A DNA stretch of 61,909 bases from Streptomyces sp. CoH27 (GCF_020181035.1 NZ_JAIQYY010000015.1:44675-106583); one strand, 5' to 3'. Shown: positions 8,651-17,128, counted from the first letter of the stretch. A program made the numbers and translations. The notes: a model not told the origin generated them from the sequence alone.

Positions 8651-8824
8651 GGAGGGCGCGCAGCAGCACGGCCTCGGCCGGATCGCCGCCGACGGCCCGC
8701 AGCGCGGCAACGGCGGTGGGCCGTACCTGCGGGTGGGTGGCGGCGGTCGGGGAACTGCCGAGCCGTACGCGTGGTCCATCGACGCCCAGTCGATGTCGTG
8801 GCGTCCGTCGAACGTGCGGATCAC
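8640..8824 (-). pseudogene. Remnant of a HEAT-repeat type protein gene
   Basis: On the minus strand a GTG at 8824 opens VIRTFDGRHDIDWASMDHAYGSA, which resembles the N-terminus of streptomycete HEAT-like proteins (…W..L.HAYGSA.D.P..L). The frame then breaks. A neighbouring frame continues with QVRPTAVAALRAVGGDPAEA and VLLRALL, a HEAT-like helix pair, before running into the 3' end of the luciferase-like gene. There is no ribosome site and no room for a full gene. I read this as a frameshifted, truncated remnant; the resemblance is from memory. Confidence 0.4.
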
Positions 8825-8882
8825 CAGGGCGGACGGCACGGACAATGCGGCTGACCTGCGGCGAAGGGGGCCGTATGGCACA

Positions 8883-8925
8883 CCGCCGCCCCCGTTCCGG
8901 GCAGTGGCCGGAGCGGGGGCGGCGG
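8883..8925 (-). terminator. 18-bp hairpin downstream of glcP
   Basis: Arms 8883-8900 and 8908-8925 pair over 18 bases with a single G-T/mismatch position and a seven-base loop. It lies 70 bases past the glcP stop and is suited to end glcP transcription. Confidence 0.75.
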
Positions 8926-8994
8926 ACGGTACGGGGAGAGGGCAGCGGGGACTTGGCCCTTCTCCCCGAGTTCACGGGGTCTCCTGGGCGGAGG

Positions 8995-10413
8995 TCAGCC
9001 CATCTCCTCCAGCGCCTTGCCCTTCGTCTCCTTGACGAACTTCAGGACGAACGGGATGGAGAGGGCCGCGAAGACCGTGTAGATGATGTAGGTGCCGGAG
9101 AGGTTCCAGTCGGCCAGCGACGGGAAGCTCGCGGTGATGGCCCAGTTGGCGATCCACTGCGCGGAGGCGGCCACACCGAGGGCGGCGGCGCGGATCTTGT
9201 TCGGGAACATCTCGCCGAGGAAGACCCAGACCACCACGCCCCACGACAGGGCGAAGAAGAGGACGAACACGTGGGCGGCGATCAGAGCGACCCAGCCCTG
9301 GGTGCTCGGCAGCTTGCCGTCGACCAGGTGGTAGCTGAACGCCCAGGCCTCCAGGGCCAGGCCGACGACCATGCCGACGGAGCCGATGAGGGCCAGCGGC
9401 TTGCGGCCGACGCGGTCCACGAAGATCATCGCGATGACGGTGCCGACGATGTTGATGATCGACGTCGTGAAGGAGTAGAAGAACGAGTCCGCCGGGTCGA
9501 TGCCGACCGACTGCCACAGCGTCGAGGAGTAGTAGAACGCGACGTTGATGCCGACGAACTGCTGGAAGACCGACAGGCCGATACCGATCCAGACGATCGG
9601 CTTGAAGAAGAAGCCGCCGCCGAGCAGGTCCTTGAAGGTGGACTTGTGCTCGCTCTGCATCGCGTGCTCGATCTCGGCGACGCGGGCGTCCAGGTCGGCG
9701 TCCTGGCCCTCGACCTCGGCGAGGATCTCCTTGGCGCGTTCACGCTTGCCGACGGAGAGCAGGAAGCGCGGGGACTCGGGGATCGCGAAGGACAGCAGGC
9801 CGTAGAGGACGGCCGGGACGACCATGACGCCGAGCATGACCTGCCAGGCCTCCAGGCCCATCAGGTGGCCGCGCTGGTTGCCGCCGGCGGCGTTCAGCAG
9901 GCCCCAGTTGACCAGCTGGGAGACGGCGATGCCGATGACGATCGCGGCCTGCTGGAACGAGCCGAGCCGGCCGCGGTAGGCGGGCGGGGCGACCTCCGCG
10001 ATGTAGGCGGGGCCGATGACGGAGGCCATGCCGATGGCGAAGCCGCCGACGACGCGCCAGAGTGCGAAGTCCCACAGGGCGAAGGGCAGCGCCGAGCCGA
10101 CGGCGCTCACCGTGAACAGTACGGCGGCGATCTGCATGACGCGGATGCGGCCGATCCGGTCGGCTATGCGGCCGGCGTAGGCGGCACCGATGGCGCAGCC
10201 GATCAGGGCGATCGCGATGACCTGGGCGAGCGCGGCGGAGCCGATGTCGTAGCGGCTGCGGATGGCCTCGACCGCGCCGTTGATCACGGAGCTGTCGTAG
10301 CCGAAGAGGAAACCGCCCATGGCGGCGGCCGCCGCGATGAAGATGACGTGCCCGAGATGATCGGGATGAGCCGTTCTGGCTCCTGACTGAGGTGCCTGCG
10401 CTGTGCTGGTCAC
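8995..10413 (-). CDS. glcP: Major facilitator sugar transporter, glucose permease GlcP type
   Basis: Twelve-segment MFS sugar porter of 472 residues. Sugar-porter signatures are clear: GFLFGYDSSVINGA in TM1, GRIADRIGRIRVM between TM2 and TM3, PESPRFLLSVGKRERAKEIL before the central loop, QQFVGINVAFYYSSTLWQ in TM7, DRVGRKPLALIGS, and a C-terminal VWVFLGEMFPNKIRAAALG. The length and neighbourhood next to smc match the glucose permease GlcP of S. coelicolor. Start GTG 10413 has GAGGAG seven bases upstream; the longer frame to 10482 has no site. Upstream is a promoter with a palindromic operator, so carbon-source control by a LacI-type regulator is plausible. Confidence 0.9.
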   Translation of the reverse strand: MTSTAQAPQSGARTAHPDHLGHVIFIAAAAAMGGFLFGYDSSVINGAVEAIRSRYDIGSAALAQVIAIALIGCAIGAAYAGRIADRIGRIRVMQIAAVLFTVSAVGSALPFALWDFALWRVVGGFAIGMASVIGPAYIAEVAPPAYRGRLGSFQQAAIVIGIAVSQLVNWGLLNAAGGNQRGHLMGLEAWQVMLGVMVVPAVLYGLLSFAIPESPRFLLSVGKRERAKEILAEVEGQDADLDARVAEIEHAMQSEHKSTFKDLLGGGFFFKPIVWIGIGLSVFQQFVGINVAFYYSSTLWQSVGIDPADSFFYSFTTSIINIVGTVIAMIFVDRVGRKPLALIGSVGMVVGLALEAWAFSYHLVDGKLPSTQGWVALIAAHVFVLFFALSWGVVVWVFLGEMFPNKIRAAALGVAASAQWIANWAITASFPSLADWNLSGTYIIYTVFAALSIPFVLKFVKETKGKALEEMG

Positions 10414-10513
10414 GTGTATCTCCTCGGGCCGCGGCAACGCTGCCGGGGTGGGGGTGAGCCCTGTCAGGTTCAAGTGGTGCATGGGTCCACACCGCTCACA
10501 CCTGAAGGTAAAA

Positions 10514-10553
10514 GCAACGTTGCAGAGACTATGCCTTCAAGTTTCGAAGTCAA
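10514..10553 (-). promoter_or_regulatory. glcP promoter with palindromic operator
   Basis: On the minus strand TTGACT (10548-10553) and TAGTCT (10526-10531), spaced 16 bases, form a sigma-70/HrdB-type promoter. Two bases downstream of the -10 is the perfect palindrome GCAACGTTGC (10514-10523), the shape of a LacI-family operator, placed where a bound repressor would block initiation. Regulator unknown. Confidence 0.6.
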
Positions 10554-10593
10554 TAGTTCAACAGCTGTGAGTTTTGAGATATGCCCTGTTGCC

Positions 10594-10616
10594 CTGTGTT
10601 CATTTATTGAACACAG
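10594..10616. repeat. Inverted repeat ctgtgttca / tgaacacag between smc and glcP
   Basis: Perfect nine-base arms with an AT-rich five-base centre (tttat). It lies 22 bases after the smc stop and about 40 bases upstream of the glcP -35 box. It could be a weak smc terminator or an activator/repressor site for glcP. Confidence 0.45.
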
Positions 10617-10637
10617 AGTTAGTTGATCTTGAAGGGC

Positions 10638-13600
10638 TCAGCGCAGACGCTGGGAGATCACCTTCGACACGCCGTCGCCCTGCATGGACACGCCGTAGAG
10701 CGCGTCGGCGACCTCCATCGTGCGCTTCTGGTGCGTGATCACGATCAGCTGCGAGGCCTCCTGCAGCTCCTGCATGATCCGGATCAGCCGCTGGAGGTTG
10801 GTGTCGTCCAGCGCGGCCTCGACCTCGTCCATGACGTAGAACGGGCTGGGCCGGGCCTTGAAGATCGACACCAGCAGCGCGACGGCCGTCAGCGAGCGTT
10901 CGCCGCCGGACAGCAGGGAGAGCCGCTTGACCTTCTTGCCCGGCGGGCGCGCCTCGACGTCCACACCGGTGGTCAGCATGTTGTCGGGATCGGTCAGGAT
11001 CAGCCGTCCGTCACCGCCCGGGAAGAGCCGGCTGAAGACGCCCTCGAACTCGCGGGCGGTGTCCCGGTACGCCTCGGTGAAGACCTGCTCGACGCGCTCG
11101 TCGACCTCCTTCACCACCTGAAGCAGGTCGGCGCGGGTCTTCTTCAGGTCCTCCAGCTGCTCGCTCAGGAACTTGTGCCGCTCCTCCAGCGCCGCGAACT
11201 CCTCCAGCGCCAGCGGGTTGACCTTGCCGAGCTGCTGGTACGCCCGCTCGGCCGCCTTGAGCCGCCGCTCCTGTTCGGCCCGGTGGAAGGGGCGCGGCTG
11301 GTTACGGGGATGATCGGGGTCGTCCGGCAGCTGCTCGCCCTCGGCGGGGAGCGAGGGCGGCACGGGCTGGTGCGGGCCGTACTCCGACACCAGTCCTTCC
11401 GGTTCGACGCCCAGCTCCTCCAGTGCCTTGGTCTCCAGCTGCTCTATCCGCAGCCGCTTCTCGGCGCCGAGCACCTCGCCGCGGTGGACGGAGTCGGTCA
11501 GCTTGTCGAGTTCCGACTTCAGTTCGCGGCCGGCGGTGCGGGCGGCGGTCAGCTCCTGTTCCCGCTGCGCCTTCGCAGCCTCGGCGGCGGAGCGTTCCCG
11601 CTCGGCGCGGGCGAGGGACACCTCGATGTGCGCGAGCAGCTGCCGGGCGCCGGAGGCGACGGCCTCGGCGACGGCTGCCTCGTGGCGCAGCCGGGCCCGG
11701 CGCTGCTCGGCACCCGCGCGTGCCTCGCGTTCGGCGCGGGCGGCCCGGTCGAGCGAGTCGGCCCGCCCGGCCAGCCCCTTGACCCGCTCCTCGTGGGTAC
11801 GGACCTGGAGCCGGGCCTCCATCTCGGTCTGCCGCGCGTTGGCCCCGTCGGCGGCGAGCCGGTCGCGCACGGAGGTGTCCGGCTCCTCCTCGACCGGCAT
11901 CTCCTCGGCGACAGCCAGCCGTTCGGCCAGCTCCTCCGCCTCCTGCACGGCCTTCTCCAGCGCCTCCTGCGCACGGGCGGCGGCCGCGGTGGAGCGCTCG
12001 GCCTCCCCGGCGGCGCCACGCGCCTGTCCGGCGAGCCGGCCGAGCTGCTGGGCGACGGCCGACTTCTCCCGGTCGGCGGCCCGGCGCCGCTCCGCCAGTT
12101 CTTCCACGAGGGCGGCGGCCTCGGTACGGCGTTCGGCTGCCGCGTGCTGTGCCTCGGTGAGTTCCTCGCAGCGCAGCGCCAGCTCTTCCAACTCGGCTGC
12201 GGCTTCGTCGACCGAGGCCTGCACCTCCAGCAGGCTCGGTGCGCCCGCGGAGCCGCCGTGGGCGAAGTGAGCGCCCAGCAGGTCGCCTTCGGCGGTGACG
12301 GCTGTCAGGTCGGGGTGGGTGTGGACCAGGTCTTCCGCGTCCTCCAGGGTGTCCACCACGACGATGCCGTGGAGGAGGCGGTGGACGGCGGGCATGAGGT
12401 CGGCGGGGCCGCGGACCAGCTCCGCAGCGAAGCGCCCACAGGACAGGGGGGTGACAGCGGATTCGGCGTCTGCGGGCTCATCGTGGCTTGTCGCGCCACG
12501 CGGCGGAGCCGCATATCGATACTGCTCCGCATTCCTTTGGGGCGCGTCCCCTGGCGTCGACTCCATCGGCCCCGCCAGCAGCAGCGCCGCCCGGCCGCCG
12601 TCCTGCTTGCGCAGCATGCGGATCGCCTCGGCCGCCGCCGCAGGGGTCGATACGGCGATCGCGTCCGCCGCCGCGCCGAAAGCTGCGGCCAGCGGGATCT
12701 CGTGGCCCGGGGTGACCGTCAGCAGCTCCGCCGCCGGGCCCAGAATCCCGGTGAGCCGGTCCCGTGCCCCCAGCAGTATCCCGGTACCGTCCTTGCGCCT
12801 CAGCCCCAAGGCCAGGGCCTCCCGGCGGGCCTGGGTCGCGGCTCGGCGGCGTTCGGCGGCGGTGAGTGCCTCGCGGGCCGTGCTCAGGGCGGACTCCGCC
12901 TCCGCCAGTTGCCGCTTGGCCGCCTCGTGCTGGTCGGCCAGGTCCGCGTCGTCGGCGTCGAGGCCGTCCACCTCGGCCTTGAGGGCCTCGTACTCCTCCT
13001 GGGCGGTGACCGCGCGTTCCTGGGCCTCGTCGCGGGCCGCGGCCAGCCGGTCGATCTCGGCCTGGGCCGAGGCGGCGCGGGAGCGGGCCGCGTTGACCTG
13101 GCCGGTCAGCCGGGCCAGGCCCTCTCGGCGGTCGGCGATGGCGCGGGCCACGTCCTTCAGCCGGCGTTCCTCGACGGCCAGTTCCCGTTCCAGCTCGGCC
13201 CGGTGGGCGACCGTGTCGTCCAGGGCGTGCTGGGCCGCGTCCAGGGCGGCCTCCAGCTCGGCCTCCTGCTCCCGGATGCGGGCGGCCTCGCGCTCCAGGT
13301 CCTCGGGGTCGCGGCCGCGGCGCTCGTCGGGGGGCGCGGACGTCGCGCTCTTCACGCGCGCGTCGGCCAGCGAGATCGTGCCGCGGACGCGTTCGGCCAG
13401 CTGGGACAGTTCGTACCAGGTCTGCTGGGCGCGCTGGAGGCGGGGCGCGAGCTGCCGTACCTCGTCCTCCAGCAGGGCCTCGCGCTGCTGGGCCTTCTTC
13501 AGCTCCTGTTCGGCCGCCTCCTTGCGTTCCTTCAGGGCCGCCTCGTCGGCGATCTCCGTCTTCAGGGCCTCGCGGAGGCGTACGAGGTCGTCGGCCAGCA

Positions 13601-14285
13601 GGCGCAGGCGGGCGTCCCGCAGATCCGCCTGGATGACCGCGGCCCGCCGGGCGACCGCCGCCTGGCGGCCCAGGGGCTTGAGCTGGCGACGCAGCTCGTC
13701 CGTCAGGTCCTGCACGCGCGCGAGGTTGGCCTGCATCGCGTCCAGCTTGCGCAGGGCCTTTTCCTTGCGCTTGCGGTGCTTGAGGACGCCGGCCGCCTCT
13801 TCGATGAAGGCGCGGCGGCCCATGGGGTCGGCGTGCAGGACGGAGTCGAGCTGGCCCTGGCCGACGATGACGTGCATCTCGCGGCCGATGCCGGAGTCGG
13901 ACAGGAGTTCCTGGATGTCGAGGAGCCGGCAGGTGTCGCCGTTGATCTGGTACTCGCTGCCGCCGTTGCGGAACATGATCCGCGTGATGGTGACCTCGGC
14001 GTACTCGATGGGCAGCGCCCCGTCGGAGTTGTCGATGGTCAGGGACACCTCGGCGCGGCCCAGGGGCGGGCGGCCGGTGGTGCCGGCGAAGATGACGTCC
14101 TCCATCTTGCCGCCGCGCAGCGACTTGGCGCCCTGCTCGCCCATGACCCAGCTGAGCGCGTCCACGACATTGGACTTGCCCGAGCCGTTCGGGCCGACGA
14201 CACACGTGATGCCCGGTTCGAACCGGAGTGTGGTCGCCGAGGCGAACGACTTGAACCCACGGAGGGTCAGGGCCTTGAGGTGCAC
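10638..14285 (-). CDS. smc: Chromosome partition protein Smc
   Basis: Structural maintenance of chromosomes ATPase, 1215 residues, which with ScpA/ScpB organises and segregates the nucleoid. Walker A GPNGSGKS at residues 31-38, Q-loop region, long Ala/Glu/Arg-rich coiled coils to about residue 480, hinge about 500-690, return coiled coil, then C-terminal signature LSGGERSLTAVALL and Walker B PFYVMDEVEAALDD. The hinge contains an unusual insertion (residues about 580-603) derived from a chromosomal repeat, making the protein some 30 residues longer than I expect for streptomycete Smc. GTG start 14285 has a poor ribosome site but gives the conserved N-terminus MHLKALTLRGFKSF. Monocistronic by flanking signals. 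Confidence 0.97.
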   Translation of the reverse strand: MHLKALTLRGFKSFASATTLRFEPGITCVVGPNGSGKSNVVDALSWVMGEQGAKSLRGGKMEDVIFAGTTGRPPLGRAEVSLTIDNSDGALPIEYAEVTITRIMFRNGGSEYQINGDTCRLLDIQELLSDSGIGREMHVIVGQGQLDSVLHADPMGRRAFIEEAAGVLKHRKRKEKALRKLDAMQANLARVQDLTDELRRQLKPLGRQAAVARRAAVIQADLRDARLRLLADDLVRLREALKTEIADEAALKERKEAAEQELKKAQQREALLEDEVRQLAPRLQRAQQTWYELSQLAERVRGTISLADARVKSATSAPPDERRGRDPEDLEREAARIREQEAELEAALDAAQHALDDTVAHRAELERELAVEERRLKDVARAIADRREGLARLTGQVNAARSRAASAQAEIDRLAAARDEAQERAVTAQEEYEALKAEVDGLDADDADLADQHEAAKRQLAEAESALSTAREALTAAERRRAATQARREALALGLRRKDGTGILLGARDRLTGILGPAAELLTVTPGHEIPLAAAFGAAADAIAVSTPAAAAEAIRMLRKQDGGRAALLLAGPMESTPGDAPQRNAEQYRYAAPPRGATSHDEPADAESAVTPLSCGRFAAELVRGPADLMPAVHRLLHGIVVVDTLEDAEDLVHTHPDLTAVTAEGDLLGAHFAHGGSAGAPSLLEVQASVDEAAAELEELALRCEELTEAQHAAAERRTEAAALVEELAERRRAADREKSAVAQQLGRLAGQARGAAGEAERSTAAAARAQEALEKAVQEAEELAERLAVAEEMPVEEEPDTSVRDRLAADGANARQTEMEARLQVRTHEERVKGLAGRADSLDRAARAEREARAGAEQRRARLRHEAAVAEAVASGARQLLAHIEVSLARAERERSAAEAAKAQREQELTAARTAGRELKSELDKLTDSVHRGEVLGAEKRLRIEQLETKALEELGVEPEGLVSEYGPHQPVPPSLPAEGEQLPDDPDHPRNQPRPFHRAEQERRLKAAERAYQQLGKVNPLALEEFAALEERHKFLSEQLEDLKKTRADLLQVVKEVDERVEQVFTEAYRDTAREFEGVFSRLFPGGDGRLILTDPDNMLTTGVDVEARPPGKKVKRLSLLSGGERSLTAVALLVSIFKARPSPFYVMDEVEAALDDTNLQRLIRIMQELQEASQLIVITHQKRTMEVADALYGVSMQGDGVSKVISQRLR
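12478..12546. repeat. Chromosomal repeat copy inside the smc hinge
   Basis: About 69 bases (…gtggcttgtcgcgcc, gcggcggagccgcat, ggggcgcg) align with an intergenic copy at 23311-23382. It reads in frame through Smc as roughly QRNAEQYRYAAPPRGATSH, unlike any Smc hinge segment. The element resembles a family of short dyad-rich intergenic repeats common in Streptomyces genomes (from memory). Confidence 0.65.
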
Positions 14286-14402
14286 GCCGCTGGACTCTAC
14301 CGGGCGCCGCTATCTCACTCCATGAACACTCGCAACCGCGCGGTTTCGCCAGTGAACATGCAGGGCACACCGTACGTTAAAGAGGGTGAAAGGATGCGCG
14401 GG

Positions 14403-14434
14403 GGAAGAAAAGAAGGGACGCCGAAGCGTCCCTT
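14403..14434 (-). terminator. Intrinsic terminator with UUCG tetraloop
   Basis: Arms 14413-14421 and 14426-14434 form a perfect nine-base stem. On the minus-strand RNA the loop is UUCG, followed by a U-rich tail (ttcttttcttcc, to about 14403). Classic intrinsic terminator, 95 bases after the 67-residue gene. Confidence 0.9.
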
Positions 14435-14528
14435 GCAACTCTGACGGCCGGGTTACGGTCGTCCGTTCCTGAGCGGTTGATGACGACAGCCCGATCGCTG
14501 CGACTGTTGTCGTGGAGCGATGCAGGGA

Positions 14529-14732
14529 TCAGGTGAGCGCAGGCTCCGCCTGGTGTGCGTCGATGCTCTCCATGATCCTGTCCTGAGAGGCGGCAGCCGT
14601 CAGCGCGTCGTTCTCCGCCTGGATCCGTACGAGCTCGGACTCCAGGTCCTGGACACGCTGCTGCAGCCGTCGCATCTCGGCGAGGAGTCGAGGGTCGGAG
14701 CCGCCGACGTAACCGAGAAGCGCCTTTGCCAT
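14529..14732 (-). CDS. Small conserved coiled-coil protein, function unknown
   Basis: A 67-residue protein: MAKALLGYVGGSDPRLLAEM, then a heptad-rich helix (RRLQQRVQDLESELVRIQAENDAL, residues about 21-44) and a polar tail. No signal peptide or membrane segment. The coiled coil suggests oligomerisation or a partner protein. ATG 14732 is preceded by GGAGGA at about ten bases. It is followed by a textbook terminator and separated from smc by about 240 bases, so it is probably its own transcription unit. I recognise it as a family conserved next to smc in Streptomyces but know of no function. Confidence 0.8.
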   Translation of the reverse strand: MAKALLGYVGGSDPRLLAEMRRLQQRVQDLESELVRIQAENDALTAAASQDRIMESIDAHQAEPALT

Positions 14733-15113
14733 GATGGATGGTCCTCCACACTGAGTGACCGACCGATGCGGTGTGGGTCGTGAGGGATTCGCACCCGCGG
14801 TGCTTGGCACATCCGGGTGTTGCTCTGCTGTTGCTTCATGCCAAACAGCTAAGGTGCGCGGGGCTTTCAGCGTCTCACCAAAAAGTTTGACGGTCAACAC
14901 GATCACGCCCCGTATTGGTGGGCGAACCGGGGGCACGCGGCCGGGAAATCGGCGGCGCGGCGACTCTTCCGGTGCCTCGGGGCGTGACGATCAGTCGTTC
15001 CTGCGGAGCCTGCCATGCCGGGCCGGTCTTGGCAACCACCAGGCTCTTTCACTCTCCGTACGCGCCCCCGACGGCTCCCCGCGCGCCGGTCCGTACGGCA
15101 CCGGGGGCCCGGC
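14733..15113. other. Intergenic region between the acylphosphatase and the 67-residue gene
   Basis: 381 bases without a supported gene. A bulged stem (gagcc…tgcca / tggca…ggctc on the minus strand, about 15006-15050) could end acyP transcription. The AT-richer stretch 14800-14900 is where the promoter of the 67-residue gene should lie. No repeats seen. Confidence 0.4.
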
Positions 15114-15395
15114 TCACCGGATGGCGAAGCCGTCGTAGCCGCCGCGGGGTGTGTCCCAGATCTCGGTGACACCCTCCACGCGCCCGGGCGTGTCGTCGCC
15201 CTGGAGCCAGTCCAGCAGCCCCTCACAGCCCTCGCGCGACCCTTCCGCCACCACCTGGACGCGACCGTCGGCCAAATTGAGAGCAAAACCACTCAGGCCG
15301 CCGATCTCCAGTGCCTTGGCGCGCGTGAACCAGCGGAAACCCACACCCTGGACGTAACCACGCACCCAGGCGACCAGTCGTACATCCTCGCTCAT
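15114..15395 (-). CDS. acyP: Acylphosphatase
   Basis: A 93-residue acylphosphatase, a small cytosolic enzyme that hydrolyses carboxyl-phosphate anhydrides. The catalytic signature is complete: VAWVRGYVQGVGFRWFTR carries the phosphate-binding loop with the catalytic Arg, and GFALNLADGRVQVVAEG carries the catalytic Asn and the second signature (normally G-x-V-x-N-x-x-D-G). Here the Val is Ala, a tolerated variant. ATG 15395 gives the family length; the ribosome site is weak (AGG about nine bases upstream). Monocistronic. Confidence 0.93.
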   Translation of the reverse strand: MSEDVRLVAWVRGYVQGVGFRWFTRAKALEIGGLSGFALNLADGRVQVVAEGSREGCEGLLDWLQGDDTPGRVEGVTEIWDTPRGGYDGFAIR

Positions 15396-15483
15396 GGATG
15401 CAACCTAACCGGCCGTTGTCGCTCGGAACACATCCTCGCTCAGCGGCATGGGGTACCGTCCCGCCCAATGAATCTCATATGAA

Positions 15484-15503
15484 ACTCACTCGATCGAGTG
15501 AGT
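15484..15503. promoter_or_regulatory. Perfect 20-bp palindrome ACTCACTCGATCGAGTGAGT
   Basis: Uninterrupted dyad 48 bases upstream of the CAP-domain gene start. Its length and lack of spacer are typical of TetR-family operators. It lies in the short acyP / CAP gene intergenic region, so it probably controls the latter. No TetR gene is in the window. Confidence 0.55.
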
Positions 15504-15551
15504 CGGGTCGGTCAGAGGGACGACCGCGAGGACGAGGAAGAGGGCAAGGAC

Positions 15552-16625
15552 ATGGGCCGCCACCGACGCTCACGCTCCGCCACCGGGAGTGACGACCCGC
15601 AGAACTCGTACCCGCAGGACTCCGTCGAGCGGGACCCTTACGCGCTGGAGCTCCACCAGGGTGACCGAATACCCAAGGGCACCGCGCCGTATCTGAACCC
15701 GGAGGCCTACGCCGAGACGAACGCCAGGGTTCACGCCTATCTGTTCGCCGGCGACGACGGCTCGGGCTCCGGTGCGGACGGCAGGTTCGCCCCGTCCGGC
15801 GACTCCCCCCGCCGGCGCCGGAAGAAGGCCGGGCGGCCGGTGCGCACGGGACTGCTCGGTACGGCCGCCGCGCTCGCGCTCGGCACGACCGCGGTGGCCA
15901 CGGGTGTGGTGCCGGGTCTGGAGCACTACAGGCTCGGCGGCGGCACGGACACCACCGGCGGCGAGCGGGTGCAGGCGGCGGACTCGCCGGGCAACACCGC
16001 GGCCGAGCAGGGCGGTACGTCGGGCAGCGCGGGCAGCCGCGTGGGCGGCACCGGTGCCGGCCCGACCGCCACGCGCCCGGAGTCCCCGAGCCCGTCCGCC
16101 TCCGCGTCCCCCTCGACGTCGGCCTCGCCGACGCCCACCCCGTCGAAGACGGCGTCCGGGACACCGGCGCCGCAGGCCACCGTGGCCGAGTCGAAGGCCA
16201 CTCCGTCGCGGGCGGCGAGCAAGGCGGCGCCGGTGACGTTGCCGGCGCAGACCGCCGCCGAGGCGGAGGTGCTGAAGCTCGTCAACGAGGAGCGGTCGAA
16301 GGTCGGGTGCAGCCCGCTGTCGGCGAACTCCTCGCTGACCAAGCTGGCCGAGGCGTTCAGCGACGAGATGGCCGCGCGGGGCTTCTTCGACCACACCGAC
16401 CCGGACGGCAAGTCGCCGTGGGACCGGGCGGCAGCGGCCGGCATCAGCAATCTGGGCGGGGAGAACATCGCCCGCGGCCAGGCCGACGCGGCGGCCGTGA
16501 TGCAGGCCTGGATGAACAGCCCCGGCCACAAGGCGAACATCCTGAACTGCAACTTCAAGACGCTCGGCGTCGGCGTCCACTTCGGCTCGGGCGGCCCTTG
16601 GTGGACGCAGGACTTCGGGTACTGA
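15552..16625 (+). CDS. CAP/SCP-domain (cysteine-rich secretory protein family) surface protein
   Basis: A 357-residue predicted envelope protein. Cytosolic N-terminus with a charged stretch (PRRRRKKAGRPVR), one membrane segment (TGLLGTAAALALGTTAVATGVV, about residues 98-120), a long Ser/Pro/Thr/Ala linker (about 130-225), and a C-terminal CAP domain (about 235-357). CAP landmarks are present: AEAEVLKLVNEERSKVGC, LAEAFSDEMAARGFFDHTDPDGKSPWDR, GENIARGQ, and the terminal MNSPGHKANILNCNFKTLGVG with PWWTQDFG. The topology is a type II membrane protein with the domain outside. ATG 15552 has AAGGA five bases upstream. A perfect palindrome just upstream suggests repressor control. Molecular role of bacterial CAP proteins is largely unknown. 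Confidence 0.88.
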   Translation: MGRHRRSRSATGSDDPQNSYPQDSVERDPYALELHQGDRIPKGTAPYLNPEAYAETNARVHAYLFAGDDGSGSGADGRFAPSGDSPRRRRKKAGRPVRTGLLGTAAALALGTTAVATGVVPGLEHYRLGGGTDTTGGERVQAADSPGNTAAEQGGTSGSAGSRVGGTGAGPTATRPESPSPSASASPSTSASPTPTPSKTASGTPAPQATVAESKATPSRAASKAAPVTLPAQTAAEAEVLKLVNEERSKVGCSPLSANSSLTKLAEAFSDEMAARGFFDHTDPDGKSPWDRAAAAGISNLGGENIARGQADAAAVMQAWMNSPGHKANILNCNFKTLGVGVHFGSGGPWWTQDFGY

Positions 16626-16648
16626 CCACTTCTTCGGGTACCGACCGC

Positions 16649-17128
16649 TCAGAGAGCGCGGCGGTAGGCCAGTCCGGGACGGCCGCTGAGCCGCCTCTCG
16701 CCGACGACGGTGAACCCGGTGCGGGCGAGCACGGCCTGCGAGGCCGCGTTGTCGAGGGTGGTCGCGGCCGTCAGGAAGGTCAGCCCGTACGTCCCGGCGG
16801 CCAGGGCGGCGAGCTCCCGCACGGCCCAGGTGGCCAGGCCCCGGCCGGCGGCGTGCTCGGCGATCCGGTACCCGAGTTCGGCGCCGCCGTCCGCCACGTC
16901 GTAGAGGTTGATCCGCCCCAGCACCTCGCCGCCGGCGCCGGCCACCACATGGAAGCGACAGACGCCCGCCTCCTGCTCGGCGAGCAGGGCGCTCAGCCGC
17001 TCGTCGAACCGGGCGAAGTACTCATCGCCCCGGTCCGGGACGGACGCGGCGAAGTACGCGCGGTTCTCCCGCTCGAAGGCGAGGAGCGCGGGGGCGTGGT
17101 CCGGGCGGAGCAGTTGCAGCTCGGGCAT
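16649..17128 (-). CDS. GNAT-family N-acetyltransferase (RimJ/RimL-like)
   Basis: A 159-residue acyl-CoA-dependent N-acetyltransferase. It opens MPELQLLRPDHAPALLAFERENR, a RimJ/RimL-type N-terminus, and has ELGYRIAEHAAGRGLATWAVRELAALA, which supplies the GNAT motif A with the pyrophosphate-binding R/Q-x-x-G-x-G/A loop. NAASQAVLARTGFTVVGE is the usual late motif B. Substrate unknown. The start codon lies inside a strong hairpin (17123-17157) and no classical ribosome site precedes it. Confidence 0.85.
   Translation of the reverse strand: MPELQLLRPDHAPALLAFERENRAYFAASVPDRGDEYFARFDERLSALLAEQEAGVCRFHVVAGAGGEVLGRINLYDVADGGAELGYRIAEHAAGRGLATWAVRELAALAAGTYGLTFLTAATTLDNAASQAVLARTGFTVVGERRLSGRPGLAYRRAL

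Noticed and set aside
10623..14444. Very long plus-strand reading frame antisense to smc
   Set aside because: High-GC shadow frame with Gly/Leu/Arg-rich content and no ribosome site; the minus-strand smc is unambiguous.
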